Source: Neoarius graeffei
Taxonomy: Eukaryota > Chordata > Actinopteri > Siluriformes > Ariidae
NCBI RefSeq assembly: GCF_027579695.1
Contig: NC_083582.1
Location: 943,378 to 1,007,377, forward strand
Direction: 5' to 3'
DNA length: 64,000 nt
The position numbers were made by a program, and so were the translations under genes. Numbering within the stretch: the stretch's first letter is position 1; each line of letters begins with the position of its first letter. Shown piece after piece: positions 63,787 through 64,000 of the stretch. The notes under the pieces were generated by a model. It was not told the DNA's origin. It searched no databases and worked only from the letters and a program-made list of their open reading frames with translations.

Positions 63787-63787
<1 letters not shown>
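62913..63787 (-). pseudogene. Tx1-like ORF1 with CCHC zinc knuckle
   Basis: VQVSPLAVPSVWVTVSRVPL and FIPNEALE (63780-63695, then a stop), MVSLGCKNNKL, QVFMFLDSLTQRLDVSFQVK, and the knuckle CFECGDVGHKRVTC (about 63495-63450). A long acidic/Ser-Gly tail follows with repeated VTDSGE / VTDGGE units (63400-63220), partly in another frame. ORF1 would coat the LINE RNA. The N-terminal end is lost at the (TA)n. Confidence 0.85.

Positions 63788-63788
<1 letters not shown>

Positions 63789-63842
<54 letters not shown>
63789..63842. repeat. (TA)n microsatellite
   Basis: About 27 TA units between the LINE ORF1 and a DNA-transposon edge. Confidence 0.95.
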
Positions 63843-63848
<6 letters not shown>

Positions 63849-64000
63849 AATTCCAAAAAAGTTGGGACAAAGTACAAATTGTAAATAAAAACAGAATGAA
63901 ATAATTTACAAATCTCAAAAACTGATATTGTCTTCACAATAGAACATAGACAACATATCAAATGTCGAAAGTGAGACATTTTGAAATTTCATGCCAAATA
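63843..64000. mobile_element. DNA-transposon edge, continuing past the window
   Basis: AACCCAATTCCAAAAAAGTTGGGACAAAG, followed by AT-rich sequence, is an end seen on many fish nonautonomous elements; a decayed relative is at about 32505-32830. The other end is not in the window. Confidence 0.5.

Larger units (their letters stand above)
58260..63787 (-). mobile_element. Tx1-like (L1-group) LINE, decayed, antisense in sdk intron
   Basis: Minus-strand order is ORF1 with CCHC knuckle (63787-62913), AP endonuclease (62651-61811), linker and RT (61800-59900), C-terminal region (59808-59077), and a 3' UTR to an AT-rich end at about 58260. A V-SINE interrupts the RT. Stops and frameshifts throughout. 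The left end of ORF1 is cut by a (TA)n repeat at 63789. Confidence 0.85.

Overview
This is a stretch of vertebrate nuclear genome, almost certainly from a ray-finned fish. The evidence is spliced vertebrate coding exons with GT/AG borders, long microsatellites, and a teleost-type repeat load: Tc1 elements with about 200-bp terminal inverted repeats, L2, Rex1-like, RLE-type and Tx1-like LINEs, a Penelope-like element, tRNA-headed V-domain SINEs, Gypsy-type LTR elements and Harbinger/hAT-like DNA transposons. The SINE subfamily would fit a catfish, but that is a memory-based guess. There are no bacterial features, no CRISPR array and no functional tRNA or rRNA gene.

The only host gene I can support is a Sidekick (sdk) cell-adhesion gene on the minus strand; it looks more like sdk2 than sdk1. 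Six exons are visible: two that together form the last fibronectin type III domain (57857-57732 and 55107-54943), the transmembrane exon (23582-23445), two cytoplasmic exons (23329-23191 and 21900-21771) and the terminal coding exon (21490-21077), which ends in the family's GFSSFV PDZ-binding tail. All splice phases agree. The rest of the gene lies beyond the right edge.

Left of the gene (1-21 kb) is repeat-filled 3' flank. A Rex1-like reverse transcriptase is split by an L2 copy (1-2.9 kb). An inverted L2 segment is broken up by a Rex1 fragment, a Tc1 element (itself hit twice) and a 3.0-kb L2 copy whose 691-codon reverse transcriptase frame is open (2.9-12.2 kb). A Penelope-like element with inverted ends and a long palindrome follows (14.9-17.1 kb), then a diverged A-B-A-B tandem repeat (19.1-19.7 kb).

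The intron between the last FN3 exon and the transmembrane exon is 31.4 kb and is a stack of insertions, most of them ordered by target-site duplications. It holds a 6.1-kb Gypsy element of the Gmr1 type (integrase upstream of reverse transcriptase, SCAN-like Gag) with an L2 inside its protease region. Next is an L2 (32.9-45.9 kb) hit by a Tc1 and by a second, oppositely oriented L2. That second L2 carries a gag-only LTR element, which in turn carries a V-SINE and a Harbinger-like element. Last is a Tc1 (46.3-54.9 kb) split by a Rex1-like LINE that carries an antisense restriction-like-endonuclease LINE and a G-rich MITE.

The right end (57.9-64 kb) is the next sdk intron, mostly a decayed antisense Tx1-like LINE with a V-SINE in it. 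Nearly all element ORFs are broken. The most open frames are the L2 reverse transcriptase at 9575-11650, the RLE-LINE frame (three stop codons, no frameshift) and the Tc1 transposase C-terminal part at 53763-54674.
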